Assembly (NCBI GenBank): GCA_030425705.1
Contig: JAUHZU010000012.1
Coordinates: 62,001 to 126,000, forward strand
Length of the DNA stretch: 64,000 nucleotides
From: Phycisphaerae bacterium
GTDB taxonomy: Bacteria; Planctomycetota; Phycisphaerae; Phycisphaerales; Phycisphaeraceae
Direction of reading: 5' to 3'
The notes below the pieces were generated by a model. It saw nothing but the letters and a program-made list of their open reading frames with translations, was not told the origin of the DNA and ran no database searches. The position numbers and the translations under genes were made by a program. The first letter of the stretch is position 1; each line of letters opens with the position of its first letter. Below, in pieces: positions 17,442 to 26,293 of the stretch.

Positions 17442-18260
17442 ATGAACGAATTCAAACTCCACCATGTCACCGTCGGCAAAGACCGGCCGCTCACGATCAT
17501 CGCCGGGCCCTGCCAGATCGAGAGCCGAGACCTGTGCCTGCGTGTCGGCGAGCAGGTGCGTGACCGCTGCGCCGAGCTGGGGTTCCAGTACGTCTTCAAG
17601 GCCAGCTACGACAAGGCGAACCGCTCGTCGATCCACACGCCGCGCGGGCTCGGCCTGGACGAGGGGCTGCGGACACTCGAAGACCTCGGCAAGGCGCTGG
17701 GCGTGCCCGTAACGACAGACGTGCACGAGCCGGCCCAGGCCACGGCTGCGGGGCAGGCGGTGGACCTCCTGCAGATCCCCGCGTTCCTGTGTCGGCAGAC
17801 AGACCTGCTGGTCGCGGCGGCGGAGACCGGCAAGGCCGTGAACGTGAAGAAGGGCCAGTTCCTCTCGCCGGCGGAGATGAAGAACGTCGTCGGCAAGCTG
17901 ACGGAGGCCGGGGCCGAGCAGGCGGGCATCATGCTGACCGAGCGCGGGACGTTCTTCGGGTACCACCGGCTGGTCAACGATTTCTGCGGGCTGGAGGACA
18001 TGATGGCGTTCGGCTGGCCGGTGTGTTTCGACGTGACCCACTCGACCCAGCAGCCCGGGGCCGAGGGCAACCAGTCCGGCGGCCGACCCGAACGGGCGCC
18101 GCTGCTGGCGCGGTGTGCCGTCGCCGCGGGGGTGCAGGCCCTGTTCATCGAGACCCACCCCGAGCCGAAGAACGCCGCCAGCGACGCCGCGACCATGCTG
18201 CCCGTGGACGTGACGCTGGCGTTGCTGGGGACGCTGAAGAAGCTACACGATGCGGTGTAA
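17442..18260 (+). CDS. kdsA: 3-deoxy-8-phosphooctulonate synthase (KDO 8-P synthase)
   Basis: KdsA condenses arabinose 5-phosphate with phosphoenolpyruvate, the first dedicated step to Kdo of lipopolysaccharide. The 272-residue protein has IIAGPCQIES at its N-terminus, KASYDKANRSS, GLDEGLRTLE, VKKGQFLSP and the terminal FIETHPEP with metal and substrate residues. The position after IIAGPC that is Cys in metal-dependent enzymes is Gln here, but the metal class cannot be settled by eye. Presence of kdsA argues for an LPS-bearing outer membrane. Confidence 0.94.
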   Translation: MNEFKLHHVTVGKDRPLTIIAGPCQIESRDLCLRVGEQVRDRCAELGFQYVFKASYDKANRSSIHTPRGLGLDEGLRTLEDLGKALGVPVTTDVHEPAQATAAGQAVDLLQIPAFLCRQTDLLVAAAETGKAVNVKKGQFLSPAEMKNVVGKLTEAGAEQAGIMLTERGTFFGYHRLVNDFCGLEDMMAFGWPVCFDVTHSTQQPGAEGNQSGGRPERAPLLARCAVAAGVQALFIETHPEPKNAASDAATMLPVDVTLALLGTLKKLHDAV

Positions 18261-18379
18261 TCGGGTCTAGGGGCTAGGGTTTCGGAGGGAGTGAGAGGAT
18301 CCAAAGCGTATTGGCGTTTGACAGGGTGGTTTCTCACGACCGACACCCGAAACCCGGTACCCGCCCCTACAATGTCCCC

Positions 18380-19246
18380 ATGACGACCGCGATCCCTACC
18401 GACATCACCACCGACCCGGGCAAGCGCATCACCCTGCGGGACTGGCGGCGGTGGGCGCGGGACAAGCAGCCGTTCGGCATGCTCACCTGCTACGACGCGA
18501 CGACCGCGCGCTGGCTCTGGCGCGGCGGGGTGCACAGCTTCCTCGTCGGCGACACGGCGGCGCAGATGGTCTACGGCCACGACTCGACGCTGCCGGCCAC
18601 GATGCCGCAGCTGCTCGACCTCACCGCGGCTGTCCGCCGGGGTGCCCCCCACGCGCTGGTCATGGCCGACATGCCCTTCGGCAGTTACCACGAGAGCGAG
18701 GCGCAGGCGGTGCGCAACGCCGTCGCGTTCCTCAAGGACGCGGGGGCGGACCTGGTCAAGCTCGAGGTCGACGCGAGCCACGCGACGCTGGTAGAGAAGC
18801 TCGCGCACGCGGGCGTCCCGGTCGTCGCGCACATCGGCAGCCGGCCGCAGCAGGTCCGCGCGACCGGCGGGTTCCAGTCGGCCGGCCGGCAGCACAAGGA
18901 GGCGGACAAGATCGTCGACACCGCCCAGCTCATGATCGCGATGGGCGCGAGCGTGCTGCTGGTCGAGGCCGTGCCGGACGAGGTCAGCGAGCGCATCATG
19001 GACAAGGCCATAGACCCGCAATCGGGCGAGCGCGTGCCGGTGATCGGCTGCGGCGCGGGCCCGGCGTGCGACGGACACGTCGTTGTGCTGCACGACCTGC
19101 TAGGGCTCAGTGATTGGCAGCCGCCCTTCGCCCCGCCGGTGGTGAACCTCGGCGAGCAGCTCCAGCACGCCGCGAAACGCTGGGCCGACCAGTGCGCGGA
19201 TGGCAAGTACCTCGCCGACGGCGGGGTGTATCAGATGAAGGATTAG
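18380..19246 (+). CDS. panB: 3-methyl-2-oxobutanoate hydroxymethyltransferase (ketopantoate)
   Basis: PanB makes ketopantoate from 2-oxoisovalerate and methylene-tetrahydrofolate in pantothenate synthesis. The 288-residue protein shows TCYDATTARW, LVGDTAAQMVYG, DSTLPATM, MADMPFGSY, VKLEVDASH, HIGSRPQ and GCGAGPACDGHVVVLHDLL, the full set of PanB blocks, slightly divergent (GLTPQ replaced by GSRPQ). TACAAT ends 6 nt before the ATG, so a leaderless transcript is likely. No panC or panD is nearby. Confidence 0.92.
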   Translation: MTTAIPTDITTDPGKRITLRDWRRWARDKQPFGMLTCYDATTARWLWRGGVHSFLVGDTAAQMVYGHDSTLPATMPQLLDLTAAVRRGAPHALVMADMPFGSYHESEAQAVRNAVAFLKDAGADLVKLEVDASHATLVEKLAHAGVPVVAHIGSRPQQVRATGGFQSAGRQHKEADKIVDTAQLMIAMGASVLLVEAVPDEVSERIMDKAIDPQSGERVPVIGCGAGPACDGHVVVLHDLLGLSDWQPPFAPPVVNLGEQLQHAAKRWADQCADGKYLADGGVYQMKD

Positions 19247-19437
19247 CCGACCCTGCCACGAGCGCATGGTCCGCCGATCCGCAAACCACGGGTTTTTCGC
19301 TGGAACCGCCCGGCCTCCCGGGCGTATGATTCTGTAGCGTCCATTGGCCCCCGGGCCGGTTGGATGCCATGCTTCGGTATCCGCAAGCCGCCCGGCCGGG
19401 TGCTGCCGCCCGCCCGGGACGCCTCAGGAGTGCCCGT

Positions 19438-20955
19438 ATGACCCGAGTCCGCTGGTATGGCCCGACGCTCCTGCTGTTCGCGACGGTCGTGCTGGCGATG
19501 CTGGTCGGCCCGAGCATCGTCCGGAAGATCGCCCGCGCCAACGAGGCCCAGAAGGTCGCCCAGGTCCGCCAGGGGCTTATCGATAACCCGACGCTCGCCA
19601 CCATGTCCGACGCGTTCAAGGACGTCGCCACCGTCGTCCGGCCGTCGCTCACCTCCGTCACCGTCTACTACCGCGACTCCCTCAACCGCGAGATGAACCG
19701 GTCCAACGGCTCGGGCTGGGTCTACCGGCACACGCCCGACGCGATGCACCCGGACCTGACCCGCGACTTCATCATCACCAACCACCACGTCGTGGCCGAC
19801 TTCCTCCCCGGGCCCGGCGGACAGCCGCCGCTGGCCAACCGCCTGGTCGTCCGCTTCGCCGACGGCGGGGACTACTACGCCCAGGTCGTCGGCACCGACC
19901 CTCAGACCGATATCGCGGTGCTCGAGATCGACCGCGTCGGGCTGCTCCCGGCCGTGATCGCGCCGACACCGGCCCAGCAGGGCGAGATCGTCTTCGCCTT
20001 CGGCTCGCCGTTCCAGTTCGACTTCTCCATGAGCCAGGGCGTCGTCTCCGCGACCGGCCGGTCCGTCGGCGGGCTGGGCGCACGCGCCGACCGCTACGAG
20101 GACTACATCCAGACCGACGCCGCGATCAACCCCGGCAACTCCGGCGGCCCGCTCACCAACGTCCTCGGCGAGGTCGTCGGCATGAACACCGCCATCGCCA
20201 CCGAGGGCAACCCCGAGGCCACGTTCTCCGGCCTGGGCTTCGCCATCCCCGTCGACCTGGTGGTCGATGTCGTCGAACAGCTCATCGAGCACGGCGAGGT
20301 CCGGCGCGGGTACTTGGGCGTCTTTATCCAGGACGTCGACTCGCGGACAGCACACGAGCTGGGTCTGGAGAGCACGAACGGCGTGCTCTGCTCGCCCGCG
20401 CCGGGCAGCCCCGCCGAGCAGGCCGGCATCGAGCTGGGCGATGTCATCACCCATATCGAAGGCACCGCGATCACCGGCAGCGAGAAGCTCCGCATCGAGG
20501 TCGCCCGGCATGTCCCGGGCAGCGAGATCGACGTCCGTCTCTGGCGACGCGGCGTCGCGGCCGACATCCGCGTTACCCTCGCCGAGCACCCCGGCCCTGC
20601 CGCCCGCGGCTTCACGCCCGAGCAGCTCAGCAGCACGCCGGGCACGTCCTTTTCCAAGCTCGGGCTCGACCGCATCGAGGACTACACCCCCGGCGAGGCC
20701 GCCAGTAGAAACTGGGCCTACACGCCCGGCGTCCTGATCCGCATGGTCCGCCGTGTCGGACCCGCGAACGAGGCCGGCATCGAACGCATGATGGTCATCA
20801 CCCACGCCGACGGCCACCCGGTCAACGATGTCCGCGACCTCGCCGCACACATCGACGCGCTCGACACCGGCGACCCGGTCGAGCTCACGCTCAAGCAGTG
20901 GGACGCCCGCAACGACCGGTTCGTGCCCACGACCGTCGAGCTGACCCTGCCCTGA
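19438..20955 (+). CDS. DegP/HtrA-like S1C serine protease with PDZ domains
   Basis: A 505-residue envelope protease. One N-terminal membrane helix (residues 8-24) anchors it, and a trypsin-like domain follows. The triad is visible: His in ITNHHVV, Asp in QTDIAVLEI, Ser in [13 protein letters not shown] domain follows (about 285-385, [10 protein letters not shown] onward) and a second, more divergent PDZ-like region (about 400-500). HtrA proteases degrade or chaperone misfolded envelope proteins. AGGAG lies 7 nt before the ATG; TATGAT at 19325-19330 may be the -10 box. Confidence 0.9.
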   Translation: MTRVRWYGPTLLLFATVVLAMLVGPSIVRKIARANEAQKVAQVRQGLIDNPTLATMSDAFKDVATVVRPSLTSVTVYYRDSLNREMNRSNGSGWVYRHTPDAMHPDLTRDFIITNHHVVADFLPGPGGQPPLANRLVVRFADGGDYYAQVVGTDPQTDIAVLEIDRVGLLPAVIAPTPAQQGEIVFAFGSPFQFDFSMSQGVVSATGRSVGGLGARADRYEDYIQTDAAINPGNSGGPLTNVLGEVVGMNTAIATEGNPEATFSGLGFAIPVDLVVDVVEQLIEHGEVRRGYLGVFIQDVDSRTAHELGLESTNGVLCSPAPGSPAEQAGIELGDVITHIEGTAITGSEKLRIEVARHVPGSEIDVRLWRRGVAADIRVTLAEHPGPAARGFTPEQLSSTPGTSFSKLGLDRIEDYTPGEAASRNWAYTPGVLIRMVRRVGPANEAGIERMMVITHADGHPVNDVRDLAAHIDALDTGDPVELTLKQWDARNDRFVPTTVELTLP

Positions 20956-20993
20956 GCCCGGGCCCCGCCCGCCGCGTTGTTATCATGTCGCCC

Positions 20994-22073
20994 ATGACCG
21001 CAACCGCTACCGCCCCCTCCCCGACGCAGGCCGGCCCCAGCGACAAGCCGCTGCTCTCGGTCCGCCACCTCAAGACCTACTTCCCCGTCAAGCGCGGGCT
21101 GCTGCGACGCCAGGTCGGCAACGTCAAGGCCGTTGACGATGTCTCCTTCGACGTCGGCCGACGCGAGACGCTCGGGCTCGTCGGCGAGTCGGGCTGCGGC
21201 AAGTCCACCGTCGGCCGGTCCATCCTCCGGCTAATCCCCGCGACGTCCGGCAGCGTCCACTTCCAGGGCGAGGACGTGCTGGACGCCGGCAACGCCCGCA
21301 TGAAGCAGCTCCGACGGGAGATGCAGATCATCTTCCAGGACCCCGGCGGGTCGCTGAACCCGCGGATGACCGTCGGCCGGATCGTCGGCGAGCCGCTGGT
21401 CGTCCACAAGGTCGCCTCCGGCGCCGAACTGGAAGACCGCGTCGCCACCCTGCTCCGCAAGGTCGGCCTCCAGCCCGACCACCTCTACCGCTACCCCCAC
21501 GAGTTCTCCGGCGGGCAAAAGCAGCGCATCGGCATCGCCCGGGCCCTCGCCCTCGAGCCGGAGTTCATCGTCTGCGACGAGCCCGTCTCCGCGCTGGACG
21601 TCTCGGTGCAGTCGCAGGTCCTCAACCTCATGGCCGACCTCCAGGAGGAGTTCGGGCTCAGCTACCTGTTCATCGCGCACAACCTCGCGGTGGTCGAGCA
21701 CTTCTGCGACCGCATCGCCGTGATGTACCTGGGCAAGATCGTCGAGCTGGCCGACCGCGACACGCTCTACAACAACCCGCTGCACCCGTACACCCGGGCG
21801 CTGCTCTCCGCGGCACCTAACCCCGACCCGAATCAGAACAAGAAGCGGATCATGCTGCTGGGCGACGTGCCCAGCCCGATCAGCTACTTCAAGGACGAAC
21901 TCGAAGGACGGAGCCACTCGATCAGCAGCGAGGAGCAGGCGGAGCTCGACGCGCAACGCGAACCCGGCGTCGAGTACGTCACGCGCAGCTCGCTGCTGGA
22001 CCGCCCACCGCTGATGGAGGTGCCCGGCGAGCCGGGGCACTTCGTCAGCACGCACGGCTTCGACCAGCACTAG
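20994..22073 (+). CDS. oligopeptide/dipeptide-type ABC transporter ATPase (OppF/DppF-like)
   Basis: A 359-residue ATPase with Walker [11 protein letters not shown]-loop [12 protein letters not shown] (the OppF hallmark), signature [15 protein letters not shown], Walker [13 protein letters not shown] and H-loop AHNL. The C-terminal oligopeptide extension starts normally ([19 protein letters not shown]), but the cysteine-rich Fe-S loop of OppD/F proteins is replaced by an acidic segment. No permease or binding protein is adjacent. I take the ATG at 20994 because TATCAT ends 7 nt upstream; an in-frame ATG at 20985 overlaps that box. Confidence 0.87.
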   Translation: MTATATAPSPTQAGPSDKPLLSVRHLKTYFPVKRGLLRRQVGNVKAVDDVSFDVGRRETLGLVGESGCGKSTVGRSILRLIPATSGSVHFQGEDVLDAGNARMKQLRREMQIIFQDPGGSLNPRMTVGRIVGEPLVVHKVASGAELEDRVATLLRKVGLQPDHLYRYPHEFSGGQKQRIGIARALALEPEFIVCDEPVSALDVSVQSQVLNLMADLQEEFGLSYLFIAHNLAVVEHFCDRIAVMYLGKIVELADRDTLYNNPLHPYTRALLSAAPNPDPNQNKKRIMLLGDVPSPISYFKDELEGRSHSISSEEQAELDAQREPGVEYVTRSSLLDRPPLMEVPGEPGHFVSTHGFDQH

Positions 22074-22119
22074 CCGACGCCTCGATGGCTCACGGGCTCG
22101 GCGGACGCAGGAGGACCCC

Positions 22120-23547
22120 ATGCGCAACGGTTGTGCCTTGTGCCTGTACTTGTCCACGGCGTTTGGGCTGCTGCCCGCGCAGCTCGGCTTCAGCCAGGAC
22201 GCTCCGCCGCCGCAAGATCATGCTGCCGATGGGGAAGCCGAGGCCCCGGTGCACGAGCCGGGGGAGGTCCCCTTCGCGTCGCAGACCGACGCCGAGCTTC
22301 GTCTGCTCAACATCCTCCTGCAGGCCGAGAACTGGCATTACCGCTGCTTCGGGCTGCTGCGGCTGGAGCGGTTCGTCGGCGACGAGGTCGGGCCGCATAT
22401 CCTCACGATGCTCGGCGACCCGCACTGGCAGGTGCGCTGCTTCGCGATCCGCGCCGCGGTCCGCAAGGGCGTCGACATCCCCGAAGGCACGTTCGACGCG
22501 GAGCAGGAGCCGCGCGTTATCCGCATGGCCCAGCGCGCGGGCGTGGGCGTCCCGCTCGAGGTCGTGCAACGCTACGCCGAACGTGAGCTGCGCAGCAGCG
22601 TCCCCGAGCGGGTCATCCTCGGCATCGAGATCGCGGCCTACTCCGGCGACGACGGCCTCCAACGCAGCGCGATGCGGAAGACCGGCCAACTGCTCGCCAA
22701 CATCAACAACACCATCCATGTCACCATCGGCGACCGGCTCGCGGCGATGCTCGGCCTGCCCGATACCCCGGCGAGCGTCCAGCAGTGGCAGGCCTACCTC
22801 GAAGCCAACCGCGGCAACCTCGCCTTCCCCGCGTTCGAGCCGACCACCGAGCAGACCCGTGCCGAGCCGATCGCCCCCATCGCCCGCTTCGACCCGGGCG
22901 AGTTCACCTCGGCGATCAACTACCTCGACACCCTCCACGAGCAGGACATGGAGGTCGCGGTCGTGATCGACGGCACCGGCTCGATGGGCCACGTCATCCA
23001 GCGGGCCCAGGCGCAGACCAACCGCCTGATGCTGATCCTCAACGACCTGGCCAGGTCCATGCGGATGGGCGTGATCATCTACCGCGACCGCACCGATCGG
23101 CCGACCACCGAGTTCCACCGCCTGGACGACGACATCATGTCCGTCCGCCGTTTCCTGTTCCAGGTCGAGGCGAAGGGAGGCGGCGACTTCCCCGAGGCGG
23201 TGTACGACGGGCTCTCGGAGGTCTACGGGCTGGGCTGGTCCCGGGCCGGGCAGAAGCAGATCGTGATCGTCGCCGACGCCCCGGCCCACGAGAACACGAT
23301 GCGCGACATCCAGGGCCAGGTCACCGAGATGGGGCGCAACGGCATCCCGGTCCACACCCTCGTGGTCGGCGAGAACCCGCAAACCGTGCAGTGCCTGGAG
23401 CAGATCGCCGAGTGGGGCCGCGGCCGCAGTGTCACGCTGGAAGCCGCGCAGGACCTGGGCAAGACGGTGATGCACTTCGCCATCGAGCCCACGATGCACG
23501 AGAGCTTCGACCACTTCTACGACTTGTACGTGAAGCTGTGTATGTGA
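22120..23547 (+). CDS. secreted HEAT-like and VWA domain protein
   Basis: A 475-residue protein with a signal peptide (about 1-25). Residues 50-230 look alpha-helical and HEAT-like (for example NWHYRCFGLLRLERFVGDE). From about 285 comes a von Willebrand A domain with an altered MIDAS DGTGSMG, followed by the conserved threonine region and an aspartate in IVADAPAHE. It may bind proteins in the periplasm. A strong GGAGG lies 5-9 nt before the ATG. Function is unknown. Confidence 0.78.
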   Translation: MRNGCALCLYLSTAFGLLPAQLGFSQDAPPPQDHAADGEAEAPVHEPGEVPFASQTDAELRLLNILLQAENWHYRCFGLLRLERFVGDEVGPHILTMLGDPHWQVRCFAIRAAVRKGVDIPEGTFDAEQEPRVIRMAQRAGVGVPLEVVQRYAERELRSSVPERVILGIEIAAYSGDDGLQRSAMRKTGQLLANINNTIHVTIGDRLAAMLGLPDTPASVQQWQAYLEANRGNLAFPAFEPTTEQTRAEPIAPIARFDPGEFTSAINYLDTLHEQDMEVAVVIDGTGSMGHVIQRAQAQTNRLMLILNDLARSMRMGVIIYRDRTDRPTTEFHRLDDDIMSVRRFLFQVEAKGGGDFPEAVYDGLSEVYGLGWSRAGQKQIVIVADAPAHENTMRDIQGQVTEMGRNGIPVHTLVVGENPQTVQCLEQIAEWGRGRSVTLEAAQDLGKTVMHFAIEPTMHESFDHFYDLYVKLCM

Positions 23548-23571
23548 CACCGGTTTGCGACATCATCCTGC

Positions 23572-23600
23572 TTGACGCGCAATCGCAATTGTCATATGTT
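23572..23600 (+). promoter_or_regulatory. sigma70-like promoter of the epimerase gene
   Basis: TTGACG, a 17-bp spacer and TATGTT; the -10 box ends 6 nt before the ATG at 23607, so transcription should begin at or next to the start codon. Confidence 0.65.
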
Positions 23601-23606
23601 TCAGTT

Positions 23607-24554
23607 ATGACTGAAACAAACGATAAGCATGCCGTGATCGCCGGCGGGACCGGCTTCCTCGGTCAGGCCGTCGCGGGGCACCTGCTTAGGCTCGGCTGGC
23701 GGGTGACCGTCCTCTCTCGCCAAAAACCACGGTCCGCCTCCTGGGGCGATTGGCTGGCTTGGGACGGCCGGACGGTGGCGGCCCAGTGGCTCTCAGCGAT
23801 CGACGGCGCCGATGCCGTCATCAACCTCGCCGGCCGAACGGTGGACTGCCGCAAGACCCCGGACCGATGCGACGAGATCCTGCGTTCGCGTGAGGACAGC
23901 GTGCGTGCCATCGGCGAGGCCATGCGCCGCTGCGTCCAGCCGCCGCCCGTGTGGGTGCAGGCAGGTACGGCGCATATCTACGGCGACCCGCCGGAGCGTG
24001 CCTGCGATGAATCCACCCGCCCGGGGCATGGCCTCGCGCCGTTTGTCGCACAGCGCTGGGAAGCCGCCTTCCAAGAATCGCTGCCCGCCAGTACACGCGG
24101 GGTCGTCCTCCGCACCAGTTTTGTGATCGGCCGCACCGGCGGCGCGTTGCCCGTGCTTGCACGGCTGGCGCGGCTCGGTCTGGGCGGTACGATCGCCGGC
24201 GGCCGGCAGTGGATCAGTTGGCTGCACCTCGATGACTTCTGCGGGATCGCTCAACAAGCCATCGACGACACAGCGATGCAGGGCGTCTACAACGCCACCG
24301 CGCCCGAGGCGGAGACGAACGCCCTGTTTATGCGGGCCCTTCGGCGCACCCTGCACCGGCCGATCGGGCTGCCCGCCCCCGGGTGGCTGGTCCGGCTTGG
24401 TGCCGCCACGTTCCTCGATACCGATCCGGAGCTGGTGCTCTACGGCCGGAAGGTCACGCCCCGCCGGCTTCTCGACGCGGGCTACACGTTCGCCTTTCCA
24501 ACTCTGAGTGATGCACTCCAAGACCTGCTGGGCCGCACAAGTAAGGCCGCATAG
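23607..24554 (+). CDS. TIGR01777 family NAD(P)-dependent epimerase
   Basis: A 315-residue atypical extended SDR of the YfcH/SDR39U1 group. GGTGFLGQAV near the N-terminus binds the dinucleotide, DAVINLAGRTVD is the family block, followed by TPDRCDEILRSRE, and VLRTSFVIG and WLHLDD further on. The usual active-site Tyr region appears as AHIYGD. The physiological substrate of the family is unclear. The start is fixed by the -10 box 6 nt upstream. It converges on the Gfo/Idh gene with 14 bp between. Confidence 0.88.
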   Translation: MTETNDKHAVIAGGTGFLGQAVAGHLLRLGWRVTVLSRQKPRSASWGDWLAWDGRTVAAQWLSAIDGADAVINLAGRTVDCRKTPDRCDEILRSREDSVRAIGEAMRRCVQPPPVWVQAGTAHIYGDPPERACDESTRPGHGLAPFVAQRWEAAFQESLPASTRGVVLRTSFVIGRTGGALPVLARLARLGLGGTIAGGRQWISWLHLDDFCGIAQQAIDDTAMQGVYNATAPEAETNALFMRALRRTLHRPIGLPAPGWLVRLGAATFLDTDPELVLYGRKVTPRRLLDAGYTFAFPTLSDALQDLLGRTSKAA

Positions 24555-24568
24555 CGCAATACGGGACG

Positions 24569-25708
24569 CTACTCCGGCTGGCCTGGAAGTTCGACGCGGG
24601 TCCCTTCCTGCGCGGATCGGCGGGCGGCGTCGAGGATCTCGACGACGAGCAGGTTGTTCTCAATGCCCGTGAGCCCGCCGGGCTCGAGCGTGCCACGGAC
24701 CACGGCGGCGAGGTAGGCGAACGGGTCGTGCCCGGGCGGTGGCAGCGGGGGCTGTCGCCGGGCGTCTTCGGCCGAGCCGCCCAGGTCGCCCAGCCGGATG
24801 CCGTCCCCACGGACGGTCTGTACGTAGTCGGCCGTGCCATAGACCGCGATGTCCTTGCGGCTCACGGTCCAGTTCCAGGAGGCCTGCACGATCGCGACCG
24901 CCTCGGGGTACTCGATGAGGATCGTCGCTTCGTCGTCGACGTTGGGGTAGACGTCGGGCTTGATCTGCTGGGTCACGGCGGTGACGGCGACGGGGCGCTG
25001 GCCCTCCATCAGCCAGGTCGCGAGGTTGGCGCCGTAGCAGCCGAAGTCGGTCAGCGCCCCTCCGCCGTTGAGCACCGGGTCGGTCAGCCAGGCGAGGAAC
25101 TCTTCGTTGCAGCCGATCTCGCGCGGGCCCTGATGGCCCATGTGCACCACGATGCGCCGCAGCTCGCCCAGCGCGCCGTCCTGCGCGAGGGCGTGGACGG
25201 CGTGGTTGCTGGCGTACCACGTCGTCTCGTAGTTGGTCAGCAGGTGGACGCCGTGCCGCTCGGCCGCGTCGGCCATGGCGCGGGCGTGCTGCATGTTCAC
25301 GGCCAGGGGTTTCTCGACCATGACGTGCAGGCCGTGCTCGGCGGCGGCGATGGTGTGGTCGCGGTGGTCGAAGATGCTGCCGAACAGGCACGCGGCCTCG
25401 GCGTCGGTCTGCTCGAGCATCGCGTCGAGGTCGGTGAAGTGCAGCGCGGGGTCCAGCCGGTGCTGCGCGATCAGCCGGTGAGCGAGGTCCGCGTCGGGCT
25501 CGTAGAGACCGACCAGGACGAAGTCGTCGCGGTCCGCCGCCGCCTGGCCGAGGATCCAGTGGACGTGGGCGTGGGTCGCGCCGATGACGACGACCCGCAC
25601 GGGCTCGGTCGTGCCCGCCGGGTCCGCCTGCGCCGCGGCCGACACCGCCGGCAACAGGACCACGCCCAGGACCGCCGCCGAGATCACGCATCCCAAGAGG
25701 TTCAGCAT
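24569..25708 (-). CDS. secreted Gfo/Idh/MocA family oxidoreductase
   Basis: A 379-residue protein with a signal peptide (VISAAVLGVVLLPAVSAAAQ), a Rossmann domain starting VRVVVIGATHAH and the family EKPLAV motif, then a C-terminal alpha/beta domain with the GGGALTDFGCYG block. Members oxidise or isomerise sugars or their derivatives with bound NAD(P). Exported members are common in planctomycetes. The normal GxGxxG reads GATHAH here, so cofactor binding may be altered. The 18 bp ending in the ATG repeat those before the gene at 8080-8907. Confidence 0.85.
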   Translation of the reverse strand: MLNLLGCVISAAVLGVVLLPAVSAAAQADPAGTTEPVRVVVIGATHAHVHWILGQAAADRDDFVLVGLYEPDADLAHRLIAQHRLDPALHFTDLDAMLEQTDAEAACLFGSIFDHRDHTIAAAEHGLHVMVEKPLAVNMQHARAMADAAERHGVHLLTNYETTWYASNHAVHALAQDGALGELRRIVVHMGHQGPREIGCNEEFLAWLTDPVLNGGGALTDFGCYGANLATWLMEGQRPVAVTAVTQQIKPDVYPNVDDEATILIEYPEAVAIVQASWNWTVSRKDIAVYGTADYVQTVRGDGIRLGDLGGSAEDARRQPPLPPPGHDPFAYLAAVVRGTLEPGGLTGIENNLLVVEILDAARRSAQEGTRVELPGQPE

Positions 25709-25758
25709 CGGACCGCCTTTCGTGTGAGAACACCGCCCCGGCCTGTCGTCGCCCGGTC

Positions 25759-25787
25759 TTGCCGCCCCCGCCGCACCAAGCTACACT
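25759..25787 (+). promoter_or_regulatory. rpsP promoter with shared r-protein start region
   Basis: TTGCCG, 17-bp spacer, TACACT, then ATTCGGCTCGCCC. The layout and start region nearly duplicate the rplS promoter at 28479-28507. Confidence 0.7.
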
Positions 25788-25864
25788 ATTCGGCTCGCCC
25801 TGGCGGATGTCGCCTCGGCAACCCGCCCCCGTCACGGCCCGACCGGCCCCCCGGAGACACGATT

Positions 25865-26134
25865 ATGGTCCGTTTACGCCTCAAACGCTTCGGCCGCACC
25901 CACGCCCCGACCTACCGCCTCTGCGCGATGGACAAGCGCTCGCCCCGCAATGGCCGAGCCATCGAAGAGCTGGGCTACCACCACCCCTGCAATAAGAACG
26001 AAGACGAGCAGACCAAGCTCAACGAAGAACGCATCAAGTACTGGCTGAGCGTCGGCGCCCAGCCCAGCGAGACCGTCGCGAACCTGCTCAAGAAGCACGG
26101 CATCGACCCCACCCCGGGCAAGAAGAGCGAGTAG
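25865..26134 (+). CDS. rpsP: ribosomal protein bS16
   Basis: An 89-residue small-subunit protein starting MVRLRLKRFGRTHAPTYRL, with RNGRAIEELGYHHP in place of the usual EELG-Y-P block and the end region ERIKYWLSVGAQPSETVANLL. Length is normal. GGAG lies 8-9 nt before the ATG. The leader is about 70 nt. A hairpin terminator at 26202-26228 separates it from trmD, and rimM, often found between them, is absent. Confidence 0.96.
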   Translation: MVRLRLKRFGRTHAPTYRLCAMDKRSPRNGRAIEELGYHHPCNKNEDEQTKLNEERIKYWLSVGAQPSETVANLLKKHGIDPTPGKKSE

Positions 26135-26201
26135 GGTCTTGGGGCCGGGGCATAGGGCCCAGCCAAGGCACAACACCCGCAGCCCTCAACAACTCACCAC
26201 G

Positions 26202-26228
26202 CGGCCCGGCGATTGCCGGGCCGTTTTT
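26202..26228 (+). terminator. Rho-independent terminator after rpsP
   Basis: Stem CGGCCCGGC, loop GATT, stem GCCGGGCCG, then TTTTT. It would end rpsP transcription before trmD. Confidence 0.85.
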
Positions 26229-26293
26229 CGTTTACCTTTCACATGCACGGCGCAACCCCGAAACCCCTGACCCCAGACCCGAAACCCACACGA

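Noticed and set aside
20994-22073. Complete oligopeptide uptake operon
   Set aside because: Only one ATPase is present; no permease, binding protein or second ATPase is adjacent.
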